NCBI GenBank assembly: GCA_012295275.1
Contig: CM022670.1
Span: 16,047,698 to 16,111,697 of the forward strand
Reading direction: 5' to 3'
Length of the DNA stretch: 64,000 nucleotides
Source: Chrysomallon squamiferum
Taxonomy: Eukaryota > Mollusca > Gastropoda > Neomphalida > Peltospiridae
The notes below the pieces were generated by a model. That model did no database searches. It saw nothing but the letters and a program-made list of their open reading frames with translations, and was not told the origin of the DNA. Each line of letters starts with the position of its first letter. Within the stretch, counting starts at the first letter, position 1. Shown piece by piece: positions 1 to 13,996 of this stretch. The position numbers and the translations under genes were made by a program.

Positions 1-3000
1 CAAAAATCAGTCCTTTAGTATTTTTATGTGAAAAACAACTGAATAATTTCCTCAAACTCGACCATGATACACTATGTTAGTCAAATTTTATTCATTATTT
101 TCACTCATGTATTTAAAACAAATATGTACAACAGCAAACAAGAAGTCACCTGATTTTTAATCGACAGTTTACAGGTAGTGATCACTTGGAAATGATTGGG
201 AAAAACATTTTTACACATACAAACATACATTCTTACATATGTATTTCATATTTTTTAAATGTAATGCAGCAACATGAATTCATAATTTAATTCTTAGTAA
301 AAACTAAAAATTACAAAATAAAAATGAACAAGAGTTGTGTCCCTTGGTGCTTTAATTTGCTGTTTTGATAGTTTACTTACTAATATGTTTATTTTTACCA
401 ACCACTTTACACCATTTTTAAATTATTTAATTGTCAGTATGCTTTAAATAGTTGGGTACACTTGTTCTTATGTGTTTTAAAAATATGTGCTGTCAGAAAT
501 ATCTTAAAATAAATTCAATACTGATATTTTTTAAAAGGATTCTAATTTTTTATTGTATAAAGCACTTAAAGAAGAAAACTTTATTATTTATTTCTTACTA
601 AAAAAAAAAAAAAGAAACAAAAAAAAAGTTTGCATCAGTAAACAAATGCTAACAGAATCCATAACTCATGCCAAAATCCCCATAGGGAATCTAGTATGGT
701 GGCAAGACAAGGGAGACAATTTTGAGATAACACATGATAATGTAAGATCCTGTTTCCTCATTGATTTAGCTAGGGTTTCGTATCAGGAGACACACAGTCT
801 GTGCAGAGACAGAGCTGTGATGTATGTTAGATGTATGTTCTTATCTTCAAGCAAGTCGGCCTGACACTCACACATTACACTAGTTACCTCCCTTGATATG
901 TCACATACGTTCTTTTTAAACAGTTTGTTTTATTATTCCCTCTTGTGTATGAGAAAATTCACAAATTATTTATTTCACTAATTTGTTGAAAATCAGGTCA
1001 GCTGTTTTTTACATCTTGCTTTGCTACATTCGGAGATAACAGATTAGGATGTACGCTCATATTTTCAGGTCGTAACTTCGTTACTAATCTTTATGGACTG
1101 ATTGAGAAAAAATGCCAACAAATGTTTGTTTTTTATATAAATATCTTGAGAAATCATGACTGCAGTTGAATAAAAGATCAGTGACCAGTAGAAACATACA
1201 CAAAACACACAAAGTACCCACACATCCACATACATGTATTTATACATACTGAGATATACTCACAGTGACATACATTCACAGAGTAACAGACACATAAATT
1301 AAACACACACTCAGATAGAAAACATATGTAATTAATATACTACAGTAGCACATAATGTACTAGATTCACATATATAAAGACACATACCACATAGGCACAT
1401 ACACATATGCACAAACATACATACATAACCACTAACACTCCCACATTTCAATTACAGTGTACACATACACACACATTTGCCTGAATGCTACAAAATGCTT
1501 CAGTCCCTGTGTTAATTTTATGAAAATTAAAACATATAAGGAAAACATAAAGAGATATTTAAGATGAAATAACAAGCCATGTGTCAGACAGTTAGTTCTC
1601 CGACACCGAGGCTGCCATGTGTTTTGTTTATCATACAGACTTCAAGGGAATGTTGCAAATAGAATTCATCTGCTACATTAATAGTTTGCTATTTCTTAAA
1701 GGAAACCACAGGTTCACACCAAAGTAAATGTCAGAGATAAGAAAATAATTGATTTTTAAAAACTTTCTTCACTTTTCTGCTAGGTTAACACCAGCTACAT
1801 TTACTCTTTCTGGCTGCCATGTTTGATAGACATTTTCACCCACATGTTCAAATAATGATATGTGCCCATCCTGATGTCTTGTACTGGAGATAGAAGGTTG
1901 ATTTATATTGTGTAAGGTGTCTTCTTATGTGATACGGTTTTGAAATTTTGGTTTATTAGTTTGTTGTTGAGTTTTTCGTTGTTTTCAGGAAGTTTGTTTA
2001 ACCTTCTTATCCTGTTTCTTTCAGTAACAAATTTAATTTAAAACATCTGTTTTTATTTTTTTAAATGTTAAAAATATAACAGTTGGTATTTGTGAGTGTA
2101 AACCCCCCTGACAGACACACATATGTGAGCAGTAGAAACACACACACGTACATAGAAACACAGACACACAGACACACAGACATATATACACACATGCATA
2201 TACATCTGATGAATACATCTTACACATATACATGTGTGTGTGTGTGTGTGTGTGAGTGTGTGTTTAAGAGTTTGTAAATAATTCTTTCATATATATAACA
2301 AAAATTTATTTTACCAACAACTGTTTATAAGAATTTTATTTGTTTCTTGTATTCACACATAAATATTTTTTATTATCTTTTTGCACCGACTGGCAATCAT
2401 TCAATCAGAACGTGCAAAAATAAAATTATTTTTAATCAGAACTATTCCATAACAGAATTAATCGGGTCATATCTCGACAGGTAATTCATCAAGCAGATAA
2501 GTGGCACCTGCTTTTCTAAAATATGCTGCACAAAAGTTCTACTACCTTTAAAACTTCAAAGATATCTTCATAACAACCAATGATAAGCCTTTCCTTGGTA
2601 CCAAGATGAATCACAATTTGGAACTGTTGTTGCCAAGGTGCAGAATGTTTAGATCATTTTTAATTACATTTACTTTGACATTAAATAAACAGAAAAAAGA
2701 AATTTTTATCTCTCTCTGATATAATGGGTTTCGCTAATAATTGATGTTTTGATAAAAATAATAGCAGTCGACATCAGAACTCCAGGTATTTCAAGTAGAA
2801 TTTTTTTACTTCAGAAGTATTGATTTCAACAAAGCAAGGTATAAGTAATAAGAAAAAGGCTTAAGTTATTAGTTTATTTCAGAATTATAATTTTAAATTA
2901 CTTATTTTTATTAAAAAAAAAAAAAAAAAAAAAGCTCCTTAAGATGAAGGCCATACATTGGTCTCACAGTCTAACCCAATTTTTTTTTTTTTTTTAAATT

Positions 3001-4417
3001 CTATGAATATTAAACTGATAAATTTTTTAAGAAGTTTAAAAGTAATCCAATTGTTGTTTTCTTAACTTTAAAATCCAGGTGATAATAAAATAAATTATTC
3101 CAATTCTTATAAAAAAAACAAAAAACAACAAAGATTTTTGCAAATTTCCTCATCATAACCTCATTTTAGTTTTGTTGACCTTAACATTGTATAATAGTGA
3201 CTTCCCTTGATTGGATACTTTCAAGCAGGGATTGTTTTTTCACCTGTGCGTAGTTTGCCGTCTATTAACAGTGTGTGTGGGCAACACATTTCTGTACCTT
3301 TCCTACTTTCCACCCTTGTCTTCCTGCAGCATTTCACTAATGAGAGATTTGAAAGCTACACTGAACTTATCCTTCATTTCATAAAAACCCATGTGCAGCT
3401 CATCCCATTGGAAGGAAACCACCAAAATACCTCATGATTCTGTTTTCCAAAATACAGAATGCCAGCTTATTCTGCAAATACCAGCATCAAAGGAATAGGG
3501 GGAAACAATTGGGGGTGGGGGTGTCAGTTTTCATTCCAGCATTAGCTTGAAACGTGGTGAATTATCCTTGCTGATACAAATGTATTCTGTTTTATTTATT
3601 CACTGTCATGTTGCAGCTTGGCTCCTGGGGCTGGAACATCTGTGTGGAGTGTTCCTGCAGTGTGTTACTTATCACACATTACTTTCACTGGGTTACAAAC
3701 ATGAGAACATTGATATCTCTCTCTCTGGCTTTCTCTCTATCTCTCTCTTGCTCTCACTCTGTCTCTCTATCTCTATCTCTATCTCTATCTCTATCTATCT
3801 ATCTATCTATCTCAATCTCTGTCTCTCTGAATAGCCATATTAAATTGCATTGTCATCTCTATATCCAAGGGGAAAACAAACAATATTAAATCTAAAGTGG
3901 ATTATAATGAAGTGGTTAAAATGATAGTGTGTAAAAAAAAATGACATGATGATTAAAATGATATAATAAGGAATTGTATTGTGTATAGAATATTAGTTAA
4001 AATGATATAGTGTATGAAATGATACTGTGATTAGAATGATGGTTTGAATGATATAATATATAGAATTATATAGTGTATAAAATGAATGATATATATAAAA
4101 ACACATGTAGTTGTTAAAATGATATAGTGTTTAATTGATATATCTGTTAGAATGATATAATGTATAAAATGTATAAAATTCTCAAATTAATACAGTGCTA
4201 TTAAGCATCAATCTTGGAACAAAACCCATTATTTTATTATCAAACTTTATCAATGGCAAAGATTAGTTGCCAGTGGATACAAAATAACCATTCTGAAGTA
4301 TCTAATTAGCTGTGCCATCAAATGTATATTTTATAAAAGAAATAATTAAATAATATCACTTAACATTTTTTTTTTTTTTTTTTTTTTTTTACTAAAGAGA
4401 GTATTTTGTGTTTTCAG
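1..4417 (+). other. ROR upstream intron sequence, no exon found
   Basis: No exon with Ig or signal-peptide character was recognised. Contents: a degenerate CA-rich stretch at about 1190-1480, CA/TG runs at 2115-2260, CT-rich tracts at 3717-3830, a degenerate AT-rich repeat with a recurring aatgatatagtgtata motif at about 3900-4180, and several poly-A/T tracts. Confidence 0.6.
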
Positions 4418-4524
4418 ACTTCGGATCACTGAACTGGATACATATGACACTGGATACTACACTTGCAGAGCCAAAAACAACTATGGCATGGAAGAAACTA
4501 CAGGGATACTCTTTGTCAAAAATG
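4418..4524 (+). CDS. Ror: ROR exon: C-terminal half of Ig domain
   Basis: Opens after a ttttcag acceptor with one base completing a split codon and ends in phase 1 before GTAGAT. The peptide contains the Ig signature [14 protein letters not shown] (F/G strands with the second disulfide cysteine), followed by a strand resembling the vertebrate ROR segment GVLFVK. The matching first half of the Ig domain was not found between 1 and 4417, so the preceding intron is at least 4.4 kb. Confidence 0.9.
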
Positions 4525-5779
4525 GTAGATATGATTTTACATGACTTATGAAATGAGAAAGACGAAATTCCGCTAAAAATGTAAATTAAGAGGAATTTAT
4601 TTTTGTTTTTTTAACAATATTGTACTATATTATATTATATTATATTATATTACATTACATTAAATTGAGAAATAAAAATATCTGATTTTTGTTTTAGATT
4701 TGCCACCTGAAACTGATCGAAGTAATCAGCTAAAACCTGATGATGTAGAGTTTGAACCTGACATACCTGGAGAAACAGATATCAATGGGCAAGTTCATTA
4801 AACATATAGCATAAAAATAATATTATTGACAGTAGCAATAATAGCAATAATAATAATAGCAATAATAACAATAATGATACTGGTAATAGTAATGATCATA
4901 AGATATAATGCCAATGATTAAAATTATAAAATTTAAATGAGTCACATTATATACACAAATGCATCCATTTACTACAACCATTGTTCTAACAGTCTGAGCT
5001 GTCTGTATGTATCACTGTGCCCCACTAAGTTGGCCAGTGTAAACTGTCTGGTTAGCACTGCCATAAGAGTAAGATGTTTGACTAAACATTCAGTTGTTTA
5101 TAGCATTCTTTGGTCAGATACATTACATTAGTCACCACTAACCATAAAGATAGCCTCTTAGAACTCATTATTCTTTCACTAATCTATGGTCATAAACAGT
5201 AAAAAAAAAAACAACGTCAGGACCAACCATGAAGGGGGTATTTGCAGAGAATCTGATCCTTTTCTTTCAGTAGTTTATAATAATCTGTGATCATAAACTC
5301 TACGAGGTAACCAGGAAGGGGGCCTCGGAGAGCCCATTTTTCTAGTTGCTGGTGATAAGCTGAGACTGGAATGTGATGAGGCTGCTAGACAATAAAGCTG
5401 TGATATACTCAGTGTCAGATAAGCCGGGGGTATGGAAGGTGTATGTGATAGAATGTGTTTTACTCTGGAATGTTTTCAAACAGCTGAAGTCTGTAAAATA
5501 ACCACACTGTTATTTATGGTTGTACCTTTTTTTCTTATCACTGTTTACTTCATCACGTGGGTTTATATAGAAATAAATTTGTCCTTTGGTGTTTTTATTC
5601 AGTATATGCTCATCCATTTTTTTTTTTTTTTTTTTTTTTTTTTGTGATGCACAATAATCTGGTTTTGTAGATACAGATTTTCTTTTGTGTTTTTTTTATG
5701 TCTACTGATAAAACTTAAATAAATAAATTTTCTTTAAAAAATGCATAAATATTTCATAAGATAATTTCCAATGCTTTCA

Positions 5780-5814
<35 letters not shown>

Positions 5815-7501
5815 TTGTAAAGATAAGTGAAGTAGAAAATAATTATAGAAATTTTATTAGAAAAATCACACTTTCACACCTGCTCTATGTTTGGAGTAAC
5901 TTCTCTTTTTTTTAAAGTTATGCAAGAGATAAGAACCAATTTTATTAATTAATCACAGGCAGTAACTGTGACACTGACAAAGATCTATGAAGCTGTCGCT
6001 ATAAAGAAGTCAACAGACTGATTAAATCTGGGTTAGAATGGGAAATGTAATTTACTGGAAATGGTGGGGGGAAAAAAAAAATTATGTTTTTGGTCTGGCA
6101 TAAGAAATGAAGTGATTTACCACATAGTTAAAATATCATCCAATTTGTCACCAAAGGGTGATGTGTAACACTCTCAAATCACAGCAGATCATCGTGTAAT
6201 TACATGCTTCTTTAAGGCATATTTGTATTTGCCAAATTAAAACCTCCAGCTATGTGAATTTTTGGATTTTTTTTTTTTTTTATTCTCTGACTTTATCTTA
6301 ATTGAGTGATTTATGTGAACAGATGTGTTAGATTGTGGTTGAACTATATCTTTTATAATCACAGCTCCCTTCAGAATCATTTAACACTTCTATCAAGGTA
6401 GTCAGCGACTTTTTTTTTTTCTACCTGTTTTAAAAATTTAAAGATAAAATTTACTACCTTTCCCAATACTTTACATACTGTTATTTGTCACAAACAGCAA
6501 ACCACCTGAAATAAATTATCTAGTGTAGTCTAAATTCTGTGATTCAAAAATATGTATTTACATTTTTTTTTAAATATATTTTTAATTTATTTATATAGAG
6601 ATACACAGGGTTCATAAAACGTTGCTGAATTTGCTGTTCTTTGTGTGTGTTAATTGAAACAGTAATCTTTGTTAGTTATAAACTTTCCTCTGAAGCAGAC
6701 TTTCACTGTTTCCTTTCATGTTGACAGTGTTGCAGCAATAAATTGCAATACACCATTTAATGTTAAAAGCATTATTTATTATTAATGTATTGTTCGGTTT
6801 TTATATTTGTGTGTTTTCACACATAAGATTTCACACTTACTGCAATGCAAGTCTGTTATTCAAAAATAAGAACACATTTATATATTAATCAGTAACTTAT
6901 TTGTTTTCTTTGAATTTAAAAAAAAAAAATAAAAAATAATAATTGTGTATAACTAGTAATTTCAACAGTGGAATATCTTTTTAAGTGAGATGTTTATGTT
7001 CTCTGGTTAAAAACATTTTATTGTCATTTCTGGCCTAACTACCAATAACTAACAACAAAAATCCGGATTGTTGTATCGAACAGTAAAAGATGGATTAGCT
7101 TCAATAAATGAAAGTGGATTTTTGCTCCTTGTTTATTTTGTTTTTCTTTTTTAATATTTTTTTTCATAAAAAATATATATATATATATATATAGACTTAA
7201 TTTTGTTTTTCTTTTTTTTTTTTTTTTTTTTTTGTGTATATATGTTTATATTTATTCCCAGTTATTCCTTTATTATTCTTGATTATGATTTTTTATTTAT
7301 TGATTTTTTTTTTTTTAAATAAAATAATTCTTACTGTTGGATAATAATGTGTGTGATACAGCTGCTATGTATATTACACAGGTGTGTTAAATAATGTATT
7401 TGTTTTATTTACAGGTTTAATGGTAGATATGATTCAGAACTGCTACCTGGAAAGTAAGTCATACACTTTAATGTCATCATTCTTCTCTTTCTCCTCTTTC
7501 T

Positions 7502-7557
<56 letters not shown>

Positions 7558-8927
7558 TTTCAACCTACTATTCTGTTTTATTATGTTATATTCTCTTTTA
7601 TTTTAATATTCTATCGTATTAAACTTTGTTAGGTTTTATTACATTGTGTTATACCTATACATCTTTTTCTTAATCTGTCCTCCTGTCTGTCTGTTTGTCT
7701 GTCTGTCCTATTCCCTGTTAAATGCTCTTAAATTCTTCTGTTGGTCTTTATCACATTCCATCCAGTCTCTGCAACTAAAGTACATAAAACATCCAGTTTT
7801 CCTATCTATCTAACAGTACAGATAAAAGATTACTTGCTGGCAAATGATTCCAATCATGCAGCAGATTACATTTTTCAAATTACTAGAATAAAATTTTAAA
7901 AATACCTCATAATATTTTTGAAAAATTCAGATAATGGTGCCTCCTAAACATTTAAAAAAATATATATATAAAAAATATAAAATCTCAAAATTCATTTGAA
8001 TGGCACCTTTTAAACATTTAAAAATCAAAATATATATATTCAAAAATTCAGATGAATGGTGCCTTCTGAACATTTTAAAAATAAAAATAAAAAATAAAAT
8101 TTGTTCTGCATCAGAGATAAACACACATTATACAACAAGTGATATGTGAAGCTGACCAGTTTAGCTTCGTAGATGTAAACATGTTAAAAATTTTAATGTT
8201 AAAATTTACTAGTGTTGTTTATAAAGAAACACTATCAGCAGAAATCAGGATGTCAACAAACTGTATGACTTTGTTTTCAGTCATGGCAGAGAATTAATTC
8301 CATGTGTGTGACAGTTAATAAAGAGAACACCCAGTCAGTCAAAATTAAACAAATGTTTGTGTTAAATCTGTACTCATTTAGTGTGTATGTGTGTGTGTGT
8401 ATGTTTTATATTAACTGTTAATGTAATATGAACACATTCGACATTAACCTTTTAATCTTGGTACATATTTTTTATAAACCTTTTGTACATTTATATATTT
8501 AAAAATTTCATGTTAGCTGTATATATATTTTAAAAAAATCAAAATGCCAAAAAAAATCTGTTTTTCATATGTATCCCAGTTTTTTTTTTTTTTTTATTAT
8601 TTTTTGTTAACCTAAAAAATACCAAGTATTATTGGCATTAGTATTTTATGCCTTTCAAGTTTACATAAATATTTTATTCTGCCATAATCTCTTTTTAAAC
8701 TCATTTGACCTTCTATTTATCACTCTTTTTTTTTTTAATCTTTACTATTTTTTAAACTCTTGTTTTCTCCATTTTAAATAATTTTAAAATATTGTGTGTA
8801 GATTTTTTTGTTGGTATAAACTGTTTTCCAGAAAAGAAATTTTATCTTTCTCTTTTGTAGCTTTTTTCTCTGTGTGTTGCCTAATCTTTCTCTTCCTTTT
8901 CATTTCTTTTTCACTATCTACACATAG

Positions 8928-8969
<42 letters not shown>

Positions 8970-11900
8970 ATACATATTTAAAATTCAATCTCTTATAATT
9001 AAATAATCTGCTAAATCAATTATAATTAAAAAAATGAAGATATCTCTCTTACTCAGTCTATCAATAAAAACTGCCTTAATTAGCTGTTTATTTCTCTCTC
9101 TTAAAACTACTTAAATGTAAACAGCCTTTTTACGAATTCTATTTCTGTGTGTAGTGACTTTATTATATTAATTTAATTTGATTATTTCTGAATAAGTTTA
9201 TTATTATACTATTTCTATAAATAATAAATTTATGATTTTACTATTTCTATACATAATAAGTTTATTATTTCACTATTTCTATATGTAATAAGATTATTTT
9301 TATGATATTTCTAAACATAATAAGATTATTATTATTATACTATTTCTGTATATGTAATAATTTTATCATTTCACTATTTCTGTGTATGTAATAAGATTAT
9401 TATTATTATACTATTTCTGTGTATGTAATAAGATTATTATCATTTCACTATTTCTGTGTATGTAATAAGATTATTATTATACTATTTCTGTATATGTAAT
9501 AATTTTATCATTTCACTATTTCTATATGTAATAAACTTTTGATTTCACAGAGATGACGACAAGGCTGACTCATCTGGTTTCTGTCAGGTGTACAGAGGAA
9601 GCACCTGCTCTAAATTTGTGGGTAACATGAGCATCTACGTCACATCGAAATTCACCCAGAGTCGCAGAGAGGAGCGATTTATAGGTAATTATCAGCTTTT
9701 TAATTGCATCTAGTCGCGTAATCAGTGTGTGTTTGCGCAGACCTCTTCCTGTCAGGGCGTGTTTGTACAAGGTCCCGTGAAGACAGATTTATGGCAAATT
9801 ACAAAACTCTTAATAGCTTCATGATGCAATTGCAATCACTGTGAGTTCAGTGCAGAGGATGCCATAGGGGATGAATTACAGTCAAAGTGGAAGGTTTCTT
9901 TATGTAAAGGTTGAGTCCAGTTACTTGTTAATGGAATAATGTTTTATTTGAAAAATAAATTATTGGTTTTGTTGTTGTTGAAAGCTGTTTGATTGTGTTG
10001 AAGTTAGATTTTTTTTTTTTTTTTTTTTTTTTTGTGTGTTTGTCTCATTTGTGGCAAGAATTTCCTTTTTTTTAATTTTTTTTATTAACAATGTTTCTTG
10101 AATTTAAAATATTTTTGATGAAAACTTCTTTTTTTCTTTTTGTTTTTGTAATTAAATGATATAAAATATAAAAAAAAAAAAAAAAAAAATTATATTCACT
10201 GCTTGACACATTACCTCTATTCTTTTTACCTGAATTCTAATTGCTTTATAATTTTAACATATTGTTTGTTTATTTACATCATTATTAAAAATTGTATATT
10301 TTTATTTACAATGGATTACTCCCATTGTCGCTGATCTGCTTTGATTTGTTTATTAAACATCACAGTATGTGTGCTCCTGTTTATGAGAAGGTTTATATAA
10401 AACCAAATTTAATATTTTTTTTTTTTTTTTTTTTTTTTTTGCAGCTGCTTTTGCTGTGATTGGCTCATCAAGTCACCTGTCCCCCCAGTGTCAGAAGTTT
10501 GCCATCCCTTCCCTGTGTTTCCACGCCTTCCCCCTGTGTGAGGAGGGAGTAGACCCTGCTGAACCAAGACAGATCTGTAAGGACGAGTGCGAGGTGCTGG
10601 AAAATGAAATGTGCAGAACAGAATACGTGCTGGCGAAAAGACATCCACTGATTGGTCAGTATTGCATACAGCTGCAGTTAATACTGTTCAGACTTGTTTA
10701 CAATTAATACTGTTAGAATATTGTATTCAGTTATTAGTATTGTAATCAGTTATTAGTATTGTATACAGTTATATCTACTGTTATTTAATTACAATTAATA
10801 TTGTATACAGTTATAATTAACATTGTTCTACAGAGTTATTTGTACTGTATAAAGTTATAACTGGTCTGTTGGTATTATCAGTATTAAATAAAAGGCTGGT
10901 CAATAAATCAATCAATCATTCTATATTGTTTATAATGTAGAGAACTAAAATATAGAAAAACAGTAAATATTCATATTTTATCCCCATTAAATGAAATAAA
11001 TATTAAAAAAAGAGGATATTTTGCTGCTGAACTGTTCACCTGTAGCTGAAAATAGCTGATTTAAACTTTAGAACATTCACACTTTGCCAGTGGTTGCCAT
11101 GCACTGTTGTCATTACACATCCCAGGACAACATGCACCCTGCAGACAAATGGCCGCCACTAACATACTATTTACTATACCACTAATCTTCGTTACTATTC
11201 ACTTTACCATTGTCAGTAGTGATGTGTCCATCAGTGCATCAGTGTGGTAAATCTCTGGTTTGTCTGTCAGTTTGTGTCCACTCTGAATGATGACTGCTCT
11301 CACTGGGATGGTCACTTTTGTTTGGTCAAAATGTATTTATTACCATAAAAAGCTGTGGGAATTTAGTTGTTTCAGTTTTTCTTGTTTTATAGCAACGTTT
11401 TGTTTACTCGTTGTTGTTCACTGTTTGTGGACATTATTGGGGGTTTTTTTAAGGGATAAAGTACTATGGTAAAAACTAAATTTCGTATTGTTGTCTGTTC
11501 ATTGGTTAGGTTAAACTTAAAGGACCACTACTATCTCAGACATATCAGTTTTAGAGGGAAAAAAACCAATGCCAGAAATGTTTTTATCACATAATTTTGA
11601 AATGAGTAAAAAAAAAAAAAAAATTACAAAAAAAAAAAAATAAAAATAAAAAACAAACAAAACAAGATAAAATTAAAAAAGAAAAGAAATAAATCAAAAC
11701 ACAAAAAAGATAAATAAATAAAACATAAAAATATTTATTATTTTGGAAACTGATAAAAACCTGTATACATCAAATGATGGTTTAAAAAAATGAAAATAAC
11801 AGATCTTTCATTATTTTCTGAATTATGGATATTTTCTAAATGTTTTATTGCTTTCTTTGATATTACATATTTTCTTTTATCAATGGGTACATTATTAAAA

Positions 11901-13957
11901 AAAAATCAACAGCAGCAGAAACACTGGCTGGTCTAAGATGCTGATTTCTGTTATTGCAGGCCTATTTCATGCTTAACAAACTACACAGGAACATTTAACT
12001 ACTGCTGTACATAGCTTGAGTTCCACCACACAGACTTTTGTGTTAGGAAAAAATATGGCTCAGTCTGGCATGTTCAATTTCATGGATATTTTCATTTCTT
12101 TCTTCTGCCACATCAAAAAGATGAAAATAAATGTTTTTACTTATCAATTCATTATCCTAATAGAATCAGTTTTAAAAAAAATAAAAAATTTGAAAAATCT
12201 TTTTAACACATCTGTTTAGTTTTCATAAAGCACATTCATTCATATAGCTCTTTGAAGTCCATTACTGTAAAATGTAATAATAATATTTTTATTTTTTGAT
12301 TATTTATTTGTTTGTTTACTTGAGTTTTTCTTTATTTCTACAGGGAATTCTCTGTTACCAAATTGCGAGAAGCTTGCAGAACCAGGCACACCAAAGGGTG
12401 ACAACTGTATTAGAATTGGAATTCCCATACCAGAAAGTGAGCTGAAATTTTAATATAACATTTATAATTACATATCAAAATTCAAACAATACATTTATAG
12501 AATGAGAAAAAAAAAAATTTAATGAGATTAAATCTAATAAAGTAAAAGATAATGATATTAATTTGATACAGAAATGTATATTAACATCTTGGTCGTTATT
12601 AATAATATTATTATTATTTTTAAATACTGATTCCTTCAAAATGTTTCTGTTAGCCTAAATATATGTGTATTGGTGTATTAGTGTTTGTATGTATCTGTGT
12701 GTGCATATATATATATATATATATTTTTGAAGGTTTTTTTTTAAAATGAATAATCTAAAGATTTAAATATGATTTTTATAAATGCATAGGTGTATGTATA
12801 TATGTATGTATGTATAGATGTATGTATGTATGTATATTGATTTTTTTTCATTAATATTTGAATATATTTGATTTTTTTGTATTAATATTTGATGACAAAG
12901 ACAGTTTAAAGTTTAATTTATATATTTGTATATTTATAAATGTGTGTGTTACAGAAGACAAGTGCTACAACAACACCGGACAACAGTACCGTGGTCGCGT
13001 GAGTCGCACAAAGTCAGGCTACACCTGTCAGAGCTGGAACTCAGACAAACCCCACAAACACAACTTCAAAAGTTCTAAATACCCTGAACTCAGTGAGTAC
13101 AAGTTCTGGAATTCTTTAATATATATATATATATATATCAATATAAGTAAGTACAAGTTCTAGAATTCTTTAATATATATCACTGAACTAAGTAAGTACA
13201 AGTTCTAGCACTCTTTACAGTATTCTGAATGCTGAATAAGTACAAGTTCTAGCATTCTTTACAGTATTCTGAATGCTGAATAAGTACAAGTTCTAGCATT
13301 CTTTACAGTATTCTGAATGCTGAATAAGTACAAGTTCTAGGATTCTTGAAAAGTAATTAAATATTCTGAGCTGTTTGAAAAGGAATTATAGGAGTGCTCA
13401 TAATATCCAGAACTGAGTTCTATTATTTTTTTCTATATCCTGAAAATTCCATTAAAAAATCAGTTACTGCAATATTCATTACATCCTCAAACCCTGTCTA
13501 AATATCCTGAAATAAGTAAGTTGTAACAATTTTTTTCCCCTATATTCTGAAATGTTACAATAACAGAGTAAAAAAAAACAAAAAACATATAAGACAATTT
13601 TATAAATACATTCAATATGACAGATATTTTAAACTCAAAAACGGATATTGCAGTTTTGAAAGAGGCTGTTTTTAAGATAATTAATTATTTTTTTAAACTG
13701 TGTGTTTGTTTTTGCAGCAAGTAACTACTGCAGAAATCCTGGGGGACTGGAAGAGGGGCCCTGGTGTTTCACCACACAAAGTAATGTGCAGAAAGAATTG
13801 TGTGATGTTCCTAAATGTCGTAAGTGAATTTTAAATTATCTTTTAGATATATACATATATATTTTAAAACGTCTATTATTTAAATATTAGATAAATAAAA
13901 CTACTCTCAAATGTTTTTGAATTCAAGCTTATACAGCAAGGCATTATCATGTATCAT

Positions 13958-13996
<39 letters not shown>

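Noticed and set aside
553-864. 103-codon open frame near the left end
   Set aside because: Begins with a non-ATG codon in an A-rich tract, no conserved motif, no splice sites that fit the ROR Ig exon.
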